This document shows, piece after piece, positions 1 to 7,396 of a stretch of 47,361 nt of DNA (the stretch's first letter is position 1; each line of letters starts with the position of its first letter). The position numbers and the translations under genes were made by a program. This stretch comes from Blastococcus saxobsidens (GTDB lineage: Bacteria; Actinomycetota; Actinomycetes; Mycobacteriales; Geodermatophilaceae). The stretch is taken from positions 1 to 47,361 of the forward strand of contig NZ_JAAGWG010000033.1 in assembly GCF_010682065.1 (NCBI RefSeq). Direction: 5' to 3'. The notes under the pieces are model-generated. The model was not told the DNA's origin. It made no database searches and saw only the letters and a program-made list of their open reading frames with translations.

Positions 1-71
1 CTCACTCGGAGGTCTTCCTCATGTCATCGACCCACGCCGTCCGCCGTCACCAACGTCCGTGGTCAGTACAC

Positions 72-1106
72 CTAGGCCGTCGCGGCAGTCACCCTCGGCG
101 CGACCTCGGTGCCGAGCAGCTCGATGCCACGCAGCAGGTCTGCATGCGCCAGCCGGGGATTGGTCATCTGCAGCGCGACGCGGTCGACACCGCCGAGCTG
201 CTCGCCGATCCGCACCAGCTTCTCGGCGACCGTCGCCGGGTCGCCCATGAAGAAGGCGCCGTCCGGGCCGCTGGTCGCGTCGAACTGCGCCCGGCTCGGC
301 GAGGCGAACCCGCGCTCCCGGGAGACCTTGGTGAACATCTCGTGCCAGCCCGGGTAGATCGTGTCCGCCGCGGCCTGCGTGCTCTCCGCCACGAACCCGA
401 ACACGTGCAGGCCCACCTGCAGCTTCTCCGGGGCGTGGCCGGCGTGCGCCCCGGCCCGCCGGTAGAGGTCGATCAGCGGCGCGAACTGACGCGGCTCCCC
501 GCCGATGATCGCCACCATCAGCGGCAGCCCGAGCAGCCCGGCCCGCACGAAGGACTCCGGCGTCCCGCCGACGCCCACCCAGATCGGCAGCGGGTCCTGC
601 AGCGGCCGCGGGTAGATCCCCTGGCCGGTGAGCGGCGGCCGGTGGTTGCCCGACCAGGTCACCTTCTCCGACTCCCGGATGCGCAGCAGCAGGTCCAGCT
701 TCTCGGTGAACAGATCGTCGTAGTCCCCGAGGCTCAGCCCGAAGAGCGGGAAGGCCTCGGTGAAGGACCCGCGGCCCACCACCAGGTCGATCCGGCCCTT
801 GGAGATCAGGTCGAGGGTGGCGAACTGCTGGAAGACCCGCACCGGGTCGGCCGCGCTGAGGACGGTGACCGCGCTGCCCAGCCGGATGCGGGAGGTGCGG
901 GCGGCCGCCGCGGCCAGGATGACCGGCGGCGCGGAGTCGTAGTACTCGCTGCGGTGGTGCTCCCCGATGCCGAAGGAGTACAGCCCGACCTCGTCGGCGA
1001 GCGCGATCTCCTCGAGCAGGTCGCTCATCCGCTCCTCGGGCCCGATCGCCCGCCCGGAGGCCGGATCGGTCACCGCCGCCACGAAGCTGTCGACGCCGAG
1101 GTGCAT
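72..1106 (-). CDS. LLM-class flavin-dependent oxidoreductase (bacterial luciferase-like)
   Basis: A 344-residue TIM-barrel-type protein of the bacterial luciferase/F420 superfamily. It opens with the family's strand MHLGVDSF, has the EHHRSEYYDSAPPVILAAAAARTSRI-type segment in two halves (EHHRSEYYDSAP near residue 49, then AARTSRIRLGSAV), and ends with the conserved phrase on lowered mass-range proteins 'FMGDPATVAEKL'. The family performs flavin- or F420-dependent oxidation or monooxygenation; the substrate cannot be read from the sequence. The ATG at 1106 is preceded by a good GGGAGGAA ribosome site. It diverges from the flavohaemoglobin operon across a 234-base spacer, so shared regulation is possible but not shown. 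Confident family, unknown substrate. Confidence 0.88.
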   Translation of the reverse strand: MHLGVDSFVAAVTDPASGRAIGPEERMSDLLEEIALADEVGLYSFGIGEHHRSEYYDSAPPVILAAAAARTSRIRLGSAVTVLSAADPVRVFQQFATLDLISKGRIDLVVGRGSFTEAFPLFGLSLGDYDDLFTEKLDLLLRIRESEKVTWSGNHRPPLTGQGIYPRPLQDPLPIWVGVGGTPESFVRAGLLGLPLMVAIIGGEPRQFAPLIDLYRRAGAHAGHAPEKLQVGLHVFGFVAESTQAAADTIYPGWHEMFTKVSRERGFASPSRAQFDATSGPDGAFFMGDPATVAEKLVRIGEQLGGVDRVALQMTNPRLAHADLLRGIELLGTEVAPRVTAATA

Positions 1107-1340
1107 TCGTTCCTCCCAGGGTCCGGTGACGACGTCGACCGGCCGGACGACGACCGCACAGGTCGTTCAGCATTCAACCATCGCTCGGCGAGCACGGCCT
1201 GCCCGTCGCGGTGCCCCGGAGCCGGTCCGGCGACACGCCCGGCAGATTTCGGAGGACTCGAACGCAGGTGACCGGGTAGCGGATGCCTAGCGGAACGTGA
1301 CCGCGCCAGCGGGGGGCAAGTCGACTGGCAAGGAGGACAC

Positions 1341-2603
1341 GTGCTCTCTGATCGATCCCGTCCCGTCATCGAGGCGACGCTCCCGGTGGTGGCGGACAAC
1401 ATCGAGGAGATCGCCACCCGGTTCTACGCCCACCTGTTCGGGGAGCACCCCGGGCTCTTCGACGGCGTGTTCAACCGGGGCAACCAGGCGGAGAAGACCC
1501 AGCAGATGGCGCTCGCCGGCTCGGTGGCGGTCTTCGCCTCGTCCCTGCTCAAGGTGCCCGAGCAGCTCCCGGAGCACCTGCTCAGCCGCATCGCGCACAA
1601 GCACGCCTCGCTGGGCATCACCCCGGCCCAGTACGACGTGGTCCACGACAACCTGTTCTGGGCGATCGTCGACGTGCTGGGCGACGCCGTGACGCCGGAG
1701 GTGGCCGCCGCCTGGGACGAGGTCTACTGGCTGATGGCCTACGCCCTGATCAACCAGGAGCGCGGTCTCTACAGCGCACGGGGGGTGCGCCCGGAGACGG
1801 TCTGGCGGGAATGGGAGGTCGCCGAGAAGGTCCAGGAGACCCCCGACGTCGTCACCTTCCGGATGCGCAAGGTCGACGACCGCCTGGTGAAGAGCTCGCT
1901 GCCCGGCCAGTACGTGACCGTTCAGGTGCCCATGCCCGACGGCATCCGGCAGCCGCGCCAGTACAGCCTCACCCGGGCCGACGACGGGGAGCACCGCCAG
2001 TTCTCCGTCAAGCGGGTGCACGGCGGCGGCAAGCCCGACGGCGAGGTCTCCAACCACCTCTGCGACCGGGTCCAGGTGGGTGACCGGCTGACCATGTCGG
2101 TGCCCTTCGGCGACGTCGTCCTGGACGACTCCGGGCGCCCCGTGGTCTTCGCCAGCGCCGGGATCGGCATCACCCCGATGGCCGGCATGCTCTCCCACCT
2201 GGCCGGCGCGGGCTCGCGGCTGCCGGTCACGCTGCTGCACGCCGACGCCGACGAGGAGTCCTTCGCGCTGCGGGACCAGGTGCTCGGGGACCTGCGCACG
2301 CTTTCCGGCGGGAAGGCGCACGTCTGGTTCGAGCGGGGCACCGGCAGCACCCTGCCCACGGGGGTGCACGAGGGGGTCATGGACCTCGACGCCGTCGACC
2401 TGCCCGAGGGCGCCGTCTACTACCTGTGCGGCCCGCTGCCCTTCATGAAGGCGGTGCGCAGCGCGCTGGTCGAGCGGGGCGTCGCCGCGCGCGACATCCA
2501 GTACGAGGTGTTCGGCCCCGACCTGTGGCAGGCCGACCTCGCCACGGAGGAGAGCCCCGGCGCCGCGGAGCGCACCGGCCGGCACGCCGCCGCCGTCGGC
2601 TGA
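1341..2603 (+). CDS. hmp: Flavohaemoglobin, nitric oxide dioxygenase type
   Basis: A 420-residue cytoplasmic enzyme that turns NO and O2 into nitrate using NAD(P)H. The globin domain (about 1-140) carries distal Tyr29 in RFYAHLF, a Gln pair at 54-55 and proximal His88 in AHKHASL, matching the E. coli Hmp haem pocket. The FAD domain (about 150-260) has RQYSL at 206-210, and the NAD domain (265-400) has GIGITPM at 274-280 and the C-terminal FGPDLW. The start is GTG at 1341, fixed by an AAGGAGG site at 1330-1336. It is the first gene of a unit with a second flavohaemoglobin 24 bases downstream. The 14-20 residue tail after FGPDLW is longer than usual. NO-responsive control is expected from the family; I could not identify a known operator. 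Confidence 0.95.
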   Translation: MLSDRSRPVIEATLPVVADNIEEIATRFYAHLFGEHPGLFDGVFNRGNQAEKTQQMALAGSVAVFASSLLKVPEQLPEHLLSRIAHKHASLGITPAQYDVVHDNLFWAIVDVLGDAVTPEVAAAWDEVYWLMAYALINQERGLYSARGVRPETVWREWEVAEKVQETPDVVTFRMRKVDDRLVKSSLPGQYVTVQVPMPDGIRQPRQYSLTRADDGEHRQFSVKRVHGGGKPDGEVSNHLCDRVQVGDRLTMSVPFGDVVLDDSGRPVVFASAGIGITPMAGMLSHLAGAGSRLPVTLLHADADEESFALRDQVLGDLRTLSGGKAHVWFERGTGSTLPTGVHEGVMDLDAVDLPEGAVYYLCGPLPFMKAVRSALVERGVAARDIQYEVFGPDLWQADLATEESPGAAERTGRHAAAVG

Positions 2604-2627
2604 CCCGCCGGACCCGAGGAGATCCGC

Positions 2628-3767
2628 ATGGACATCCCGGCGATGCGGGCCAACTTCGCCAAGGCCGCGGCCACCGGCGACGAGGCGCCGCTGTACTTCT
2701 ACGCCCACCTGTTCCTGAGCCACCCCGAGACCCGGCAGATGTTCCCCGTCTCGATGGCCCACCAGCGGGACCGCTTCTTCACCGCGCTCGGCGACGTCGT
2801 CACCCGGGTCGACGACCTCGACGCGCTGGTGCCGATCCTGCGCCAGCTCGGCCGCGACCACCTCAAGTTCGGGGTGCTCCCGGCGCACTACCCGGCGGCC
2901 GGCGCCAGCCTGCTGGCCACCCTGGAGCACTTCGACCCGGAGTGGACCCCGGAGCTGGCCAAGAGCTGGGCCGAGGCCTACGACGTGGTCGCCACCGTGA
3001 TGATCCAGGGGGCGGAGGAGGCCGCGGGGCAGCCGGCCTGGTGGGACGCCGACGTGGTGGGCCACGAGCGGCGCAGCCTCGACGTCGCCGTCCTCCGGAT
3101 CCGCCCGCAGGTGCGCTACGACTACCTCGCGGGTCAGTCGCTGTCGCTGGAGACCGAGCTGCGGCCCCGCCTGTGGCGGTACTACTCCCCCGCCAACGCC
3201 CCGCGCCCCGACGGGCTGATCGAGCTGCACGTCAAGGCGCGCGACGGCGGGCCGGTCAGCTCCGCGCTGGTGCGCAGCATCGGGGTGGGCGACGTCCTCC
3301 GCCTGGGGCCACCGCTGGGCCACCTCACCACGGGCGAGGACTCCGACCGGGACCTGCTGCTGGTCGCCGGTGGGATGGGGCTGGCACCCCTGAAGGCGAT
3401 GGTCGACCAGGTCGCCCGGCAGGGTCCACCGCGCCGGGTGGACCTGTTCGCCGGGTTCCGCACCGAGGACCAGATCTACGACCGGGCCGACCTGGAGCAG
3501 CTGGCCGGCGAGCACCCCTGGCTCACCGTGACCTTCGCCGTCTCCGACGACGCCGCATCGTCCCTCGCCCACGGCGAGGTCGCCGAGGTGGTGCGCCGGG
3601 CGGGCCCGTGGTCCAGCCGCGAGGTGCGCGTCGCCGGCCCCGAACCCATGGTGACGGCCACCGTGGCAGCGCTCCGGGAGGACGGCGTCCCGGAGCACCG
3701 CATGTCCAGCGAGGTCTTCGCCCCGAGCCGACCGGGGCCCAGTGTCGACGGAGAGGTGACCGAATGA
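2628..3767 (+). CDS. Second, divergent flavohaemoglobin (globin-FAD-NAD reductase)
   Basis: A 379-residue protein with the same globin-FAD-NAD order as the gene before it but only distantly similar. The globin domain shows Tyr25 in YFYAHLF and the likely proximal His78 in GRDHLKFG. The FAD site is RYYS at 184-187 in place of the classical RQYS, and the nucleotide site is GGMGLAPLKAM at 248-258. It lacks the C-terminal FGPD motif of Hmp, having EVFAPS instead. These are features of the actinobacterial type-II flavohaemoglobins, for which electron donors or substrates other than NO have been proposed. ATG at 2628 follows GAGGAG. It sits between hmp and a DivIVA-like gene and overlaps the latter by ATGA, so translation is coupled. 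Confidence 0.87.
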   Translation: MDIPAMRANFAKAAATGDEAPLYFYAHLFLSHPETRQMFPVSMAHQRDRFFTALGDVVTRVDDLDALVPILRQLGRDHLKFGVLPAHYPAAGASLLATLEHFDPEWTPELAKSWAEAYDVVATVMIQGAEEAAGQPAWWDADVVGHERRSLDVAVLRIRPQVRYDYLAGQSLSLETELRPRLWRYYSPANAPRPDGLIELHVKARDGGPVSSALVRSIGVGDVLRLGPPLGHLTTGEDSDRDLLLVAGGMGLAPLKAMVDQVARQGPPRRVDLFAGFRTEDQIYDRADLEQLAGEHPWLTVTFAVSDDAASSLAHGEVAEVVRRAGPWSSREVRVAGPEPMVTATVAALREDGVPEHRMSSEVFAPSRPGPSVDGEVTE

Positions 3768-4522
3768 CCAGCGCACCGAGCGGGCCCGGCAGCACGGACC
3801 GGGGGCTGACGCCCGCCGACCTGTACGACGTCCGCTTCACGCGGGCCTCGATGCTGCACCCGGGCTACGTCGAGAGCGAGGTCGACCGGGTGGTGCACCG
3901 GGCGGCCGAGGAACTGGCCCGGCACGCAGCGGAGAAGGCCCAGCTGCGCGAGCGGGTGCGCACCCTGGAAGCCCAGCTCGACGGTGCGCCGGCGCACGAG
4001 CCGCCCAGCGAGCAGGCGGTGCGCATCCTGGCCAGCGCCCAGCAGACCGCCGACAACTACGTGGCCGAGGCGGAGCAGTTCAGCCGCCAGGTGACCGGGG
4101 AGGCGCGGGCCGAGTACGAGGAGGCCGTGCGGCTGGCGCGGGAGAACGCCGGCGCGATCATCCAGGCCGCCCAGGAGGCGGCCGCCCGGCTGACCGGCCC
4201 GGCCCCGGACGGACCCGCCCAGGGCGGGCACGGCGTCGCCGAGCTGGAGGAGCAGGTCGCCTACCTCAAGGCGTTCGGCCAGGCCTGCCGCACCCAGCTG
4301 CGCGCCTACCTGGAGGCGCTGCTGAGCGACGTGGAGAACGAATGGGGCCGCGCCCACCCGGGTGCCCTCCCGGCGCCGGCCCGGCCCCCGGCCCAGCGGG
4401 CCGCACCGGAGGACGACGCGGACCGGCCGACGGCGTTCGAGGAGAACACCGCCGCGGAGGGCCGGACGGGGAACGACGCCGGCACCGGCGTGCCGGCGGC
4501 CTCCGGGACGCGCCCGTCCTGA
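3764..4522 (+). CDS. DivIVA-like coiled-coil protein
   Basis: A 252-residue acidic, Ala/Glu-rich protein. Residues 15-60 have the DivIVA-type N-terminus (LTPADLYDVRF, then GYVESEVDRVVHRAAEEL), followed by two long coiled-coil stretches at about 50-85 and 95-145 and a third near 160-195. The C-terminal 60 residues are Pro/Ala-rich and probably disordered. There is no signal peptide or membrane helix. DivIVA/Wag31 proteins mark curved membrane and poles in actinobacteria; the housekeeping copy is normally beside ftsZ/sepF, so this is a paralogue. Its ATG overlaps the stop of the second flavohaemoglobin (ATGA), suggesting a functional tie, for example membrane or polar placement of the haemoglobins. 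That role is inference. Confidence 0.8.
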   Translation: MTSAPSGPGSTDRGLTPADLYDVRFTRASMLHPGYVESEVDRVVHRAAEELARHAAEKAQLRERVRTLEAQLDGAPAHEPPSEQAVRILASAQQTADNYVAEAEQFSRQVTGEARAEYEEAVRLARENAGAIIQAAQEAAARLTGPAPDGPAQGGHGVAELEEQVAYLKAFGQACRTQLRAYLEALLSDVENEWGRAHPGALPAPARPPAQRAAPEDDADRPTAFEENTAAEGRTGNDAGTGVPAASGTRPS

Positions 4523-4532
4523 CCCGGCGCAC

Positions 4533-4562
4533 GGCCGGACCGGCGAGTCCGCCGGTCCGGCC
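4533..4562 (+). terminator. Perfect 13-bp hairpin after DivIVA-like gene
   Basis: Arms 4533-4545 and 4550-4562 are exact reverse complements around the loop AGTC. It lies 11 bases after the operon's stop codon. There is no T run after it, which is common for actinobacterial terminators. Confidence 0.7.
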
Positions 4563-4570
4563 CGGGCGGC

Positions 4571-4657
4571 TCAGCGCTCGGTGAGCGTCGCATAGAGGTG
4601 ACCGAAGAGATCAAGTGCTGTCCGAAAGCTTCCGACGCTCAGAGGTGTGGCTGAATC
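4571..4657 (-). pseudogene. Possible remnant of a tyrosine recombinase C-terminus
   Basis: The minus-strand frame ending at 4571 reads GSFRTALDLFGHLYATLTER before its stop. This resembles the final segment of phage integrases (pattern H-S-S-x-x-T-x-D-x-Y-G-H-L), with Phe where the catalytic Tyr would be. No upstream integrase sequence remains in frame. The match is short, so this may be chance; the lower GC of this patch and the broken exonuclease gene nearby make decay of an integrated element plausible. Confidence 0.35.
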
Positions 4658-4883
4658 GACGGCGAGGCCCGGGCGGCCGCCCAAGCGCGACCCGAGCGCG
4701 CCGCGCTGCCCGCGGGCACCGTGGCCGGGCGGTGCTGAGCCAGCCCAAGGGGTTGGAGCGGCCGTGATCCGAGAAGCCCTGCTCATGCGAAGAGCCCTGC
4801 TCGTGCAGGGAGGGCGGCCTGGGTACCGGCCTCGGTGGATGGCTGAGCCGGCCGGCTCGCCGAGCATCCAGTAGCGCGGCCGG

Positions 4884-5357
4884 CTACCGCAGACCGGCCT
4901 GCTCCTGCGCCTCGGCGATGGCCACGGCCGCCTCGTGTGCCCGGCGGCCTCGGATCGGCAGTGCCCCGTCCCCATCGGCCAACGCCCACACCGCCAGGGA
5001 GACCCCGCTGCGAAGCTGCAATCGGGCCGCGGCGAAGCCCGGCGTCACGGTGACCACATCGCCGAGAGGCACATGCTGGGTGCCCCACGGGTTCATCACG
5101 GTCACCTCGTCAACGGTCAGCACCAGCCGTGGACGCAGGGCCACCCACCAGGCCCCTAGCCACATCACCGCAGCGGTCCCGCCGGCGGCCAGACCGTCAA
5201 TCGCGTAGTCGCTGGACAGGTGAACGAGCGCCTGAATCCCAAACGCCAGCGCCGTCAACGTCGGCATGCCGGCGATGACGGACACCCAGACCCGGCCGGA
5301 TCTGCCGACGCGCCACATGCGCAAGGGGGAAGCGGTCGTTGCCGTCACGTCGGACAT
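4884..5357 (-). CDS. PH-domain membrane protein
   Basis: A 157-residue protein with two membrane helices (about 19-43 and 50-72) followed by a bacterial PH-like domain (about 73-140; RPRLVLTVDEVTVMNPWG, then a VPLGDVV strand). This arrangement is typical of the small actinobacterial bPH_6 proteins of unknown role at the inner membrane. The ATG at 5357 is preceded by GAGGAG and is preferred over an in-frame upstream start at 5432, which would add a low-complexity extension reaching into the exonuclease remnant. It lies directly behind the broken exonuclease, overlapping that frame's stop by 13 bases. Confidence 0.75.
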   Translation of the reverse strand: MSDVTATTASPLRMWRVGRSGRVWVSVIAGMPTLTALAFGIQALVHLSSDYAIDGLAAGGTAAVMWLGAWWVALRPRLVLTVDEVTVMNPWGTQHVPLGDVVTVTPGFAAARLQLRSGVSLAVWALADGDGALPIRGRRAHEAAVAIAEAQEQAGLR

Positions 5358-5925
5358 GGTGCCGCTCCTCGAGGCCGACGCAGTGGAAGATGCACCCGGC
5401 GCGCCCGAGCGAGGTTCAGCAGCCGCCACCACACCAGCCCCGTCGCCTCAGCGTCAGACGCCGCGCGGTGCGCATTTCCGGCTCGCTCGACTGCCAGCGC
5501 CTCCATCAGCTCGGGCAGCCGCCGACCGCGCAGCCCAGCTCCTCGGCGGCCTCCCCCGTGCAGGCAGTCATCCAGCCGCGCGCCTGGCCGAGGCGCTGCC
5601 ACCCCCGCGCGAGCATCGCCGCGTCGAACCCGGCGTTGTGCACCACCAGAACCCGCCCGTCGAGCGGCCCATCAAGCCGCCCGGCGACCGTCCCGAACGC
5701 CGGCGCCCCGTCGAGGTCCCCCTCGCGCAGGCCGTGGATCTCGGTGGCTCCGACCGGCCGCCACGGACGAACCAGGCTGTGCCAGTCGGCCTCCGCCTCG
5801 CCCTGGGCGCCCGCCAACACGACCGCCACCTCGATCGCTGCGTCGTCCGCCGGCGTCAAGCCCGTCGTCACCATGTCGACGACGGCATAGGACAGTCCGC
5901 CGCAGCGCGCGCACAGAGCCGACAC
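5345..5925 (-). pseudogene. Frameshifted DEDDh 3'-5' exonuclease (DnaQ-like)
   Basis: The 5925 (GTG) frame gives Exo I as VVDMVTTGL and Exo II as VVHNAGFDAAML, then stops at 5506 after GCAVGGCPS. The third exonuclease motif continues in another frame as LPELMEAL, then NAHRAASDAEATG, ending at 5345. A one-base shift near 5518-5526 (a CGGCGG run) would rejoin them. Independently, the catalytic D-x-E of Exo I is D-M-V: codon GTG where GAG is expected. Two separate lesions favour a true pseudogene over a sequencing error. Intact family members remove nucleotides from DNA 3' ends as proofreading or stand-alone exonucleases. Confidence 0.75.
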
Positions 5926-6029
5926 GCCGCCATCGTCCCCAAGCCAGACGACAGCTCGTGCTCACCTGGCGCCGGCCTGTTGCTCGCGCTGCCTGCCGCT
6001 ACCGGATTCGTGTCCCCTCTATGCGACGG

Positions 6030-7262
6030 TCAGCGCTCGGTGACCTCGTAGGTGTGCCCCGCGGCGCGCAGCCGCTCCACGAGCACCTCGCCCATCGCCG
6101 AGGCCGGGGTGAGCGAGCCCGCCCGGTCGGGCAGCCGGTCGCCGTCGAGTGCGAGCGCGAGGGCGGCCTCCCCGAGCATGACCGCGGTCGCCGCGTACCC
6201 GGGATCGCCCTTCCCGCCGGCGGTGGCGCGGTACCGGCGCCCGTCCTCGGCGGTCGCGTCCACCACCATCCGGAACCAGCCCTTCTCCCGCGCCGCCTCG
6301 CTCGGGCCGGTGCCGGGGGCCGGGAGCACCCGGTCCAGCAGCCCGCGGGTCGGCGCGAAGCTCATGGCCGACACCGCCCCGAGCAGCCCGGCGGTCACCC
6401 CCGCGGCGGTCACGGCGCCCACCGGCCCGCCCCCGGTGCCCATGACCTCGCTGTAGCGCAGCTCGCGCCCGTAGGCCCAGTCCTGCAGCGCGTTGCTCCG
6501 CCGGACGATCCGGGTGTTGAACGGCGCCATCACGAACGGCGCCGTCCACCGCCCGTCCGCCGTCCGCGTGGGCAGCCCGGCGTCCCGCGGCTGGCGCGTG
6601 TCCGGCTCCTCCGCGCGGTCGGGGCTCAGCGCGAACGGGTCGCCGATCACGCGGCGCAGCGCCGGGTTCTCCTGCAGCGCCTCCACCTGGGCGCGCATCG
6701 AGTCGATCGTGCCGCCACTGAACCCGCCGCGCGCGGTCGCGACCAGCTGCACGTCGCGCAGTCCGCCCGCGCCGTCGGCCGCCGCACGCCGGCCGAGGAG
6801 GAAGGTGCTGAGGTCGGAGGGGATGGAGTCGTAGCCGCAGGCGTGCACGATGCGCGCGCCGGTCTCCCGGGCCACCGCGTCGCACCGGTCGATGGCGTCC
6901 CGGACGAAGAGGACCTCGCCGGTGAGGTCGGCGTAGTGCGTGCCGGCGCGGGCGCAGGCCTCGACCACCGGCAGCCCGTACCGGGCGTAGGGCCCCACCG
7001 TGGTGGCCAGCACCCGGGTGCTCTCCGCGAGCGCGCGCAGCGACTCCGGGTCGGTGGAGTCGGCCTCCAGCAGCGCCCAGTTCCGCCCGGCAGGGGGCAG
7101 CGCGGCCCGGACCTCCTCCAGCCGGGCCCGTGAGCGCCCGGCCAGGGCGATCCGCGTCCCCTCCGGGGCGTGCCCGGCCAGGTAGTCGGCGAGGAGCCGC
7201 CCGACGAAGCCGGTGGCTCCGTAGACGACCAGGTCATGGGTCCGTGCACCGTCCGCTGCCAT
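6030..7262 (-). CDS. Saccharopine-dehydrogenase-like / trans-acting enoyl reductase family protein
   Basis: A 410-residue Rossmann protein. The N-terminus carries the dinucleotide motif YGATGFVGR (14-22) followed by ALAGRSRARLEEV, and GPYARYGLPVVEACARAGTHYADLTGE at about 90-116, both hallmarks of the mycobacterial Rv2449c/Rv2953 family. In mycobacteria one member acts in trans as enoyl reductase in phthiocerol lipid synthesis; other members are uncharacterised. No polyketide synthase is present nearby, so the substrate is unknown. The ATG at 7262 follows an AAGGA site. It diverges from the GH13 gene with 134 bases between starts. Confidence 0.85.
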   Translation of the reverse strand: MAADGARTHDLVVYGATGFVGRLLADYLAGHAPEGTRIALAGRSRARLEEVRAALPPAGRNWALLEADSTDPESLRALAESTRVLATTVGPYARYGLPVVEACARAGTHYADLTGEVLFVRDAIDRCDAVARETGARIVHACGYDSIPSDLSTFLLGRRAAADGAGGLRDVQLVATARGGFSGGTIDSMRAQVEALQENPALRRVIGDPFALSPDRAEEPDTRQPRDAGLPTRTADGRWTAPFVMAPFNTRIVRRSNALQDWAYGRELRYSEVMGTGGGPVGAVTAAGVTAGLLGAVSAMSFAPTRGLLDRVLPAPGTGPSEAAREKGWFRMVVDATAEDGRRYRATAGGKGDPGYAATAVMLGEAALALALDGDRLPDRAGSLTPASAMGEVLVERLRAAGHTYEVTER

Positions 7263-7396
7263 ACCGCCATCCTTCCCCGTGGCGTGCCGCCCGGCAGCCG
7301 GCGGGCCCGGGTCACGGACCGGTCACGCTCCACCCCACGGGTCACTGGGCGCCCAGGGGTCGCAAGTCGGCGACGGTTCCTGCCGATGGAGGTCGC

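Larger units (their letters stand above)
4523..4883. other. Gene-free stretch after the flavohaemoglobin operon
   Basis: 361 bases with no convincing gene. It holds the hairpin terminator at 4533-4562 and, on the minus strand, a tyrosine-recombinase-tail-like fragment at 4571-4657. A less GC-rich patch (about 4590-4660) marks the fragment off from its neighbours. The rest (4660-4883) shows only short unsupported open frames. Confidence 0.6.

Noticed and set aside
1287..3776. An 829-codon open frame on the minus strand opposite the flavohaemoglobins
   Set aside because: It is His/Gly/Val/Arg-rich with no domain, and the plus-strand proteins have intact catalytic motifs. Such antisense frames are usual in high-GC DNA.
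4643..4665. GAGGTGTGGCTGA, similar to the 5' end of a tRNA-Ser
   Set aside because: No anticodon arm, variable arm or acceptor partner follows; a chance match.
4647..4874. 75-codon open frame (+) between operon and PH-domain gene
   Set aside because: Arg/Pro/Gly-rich, with no domain or ribosome site.
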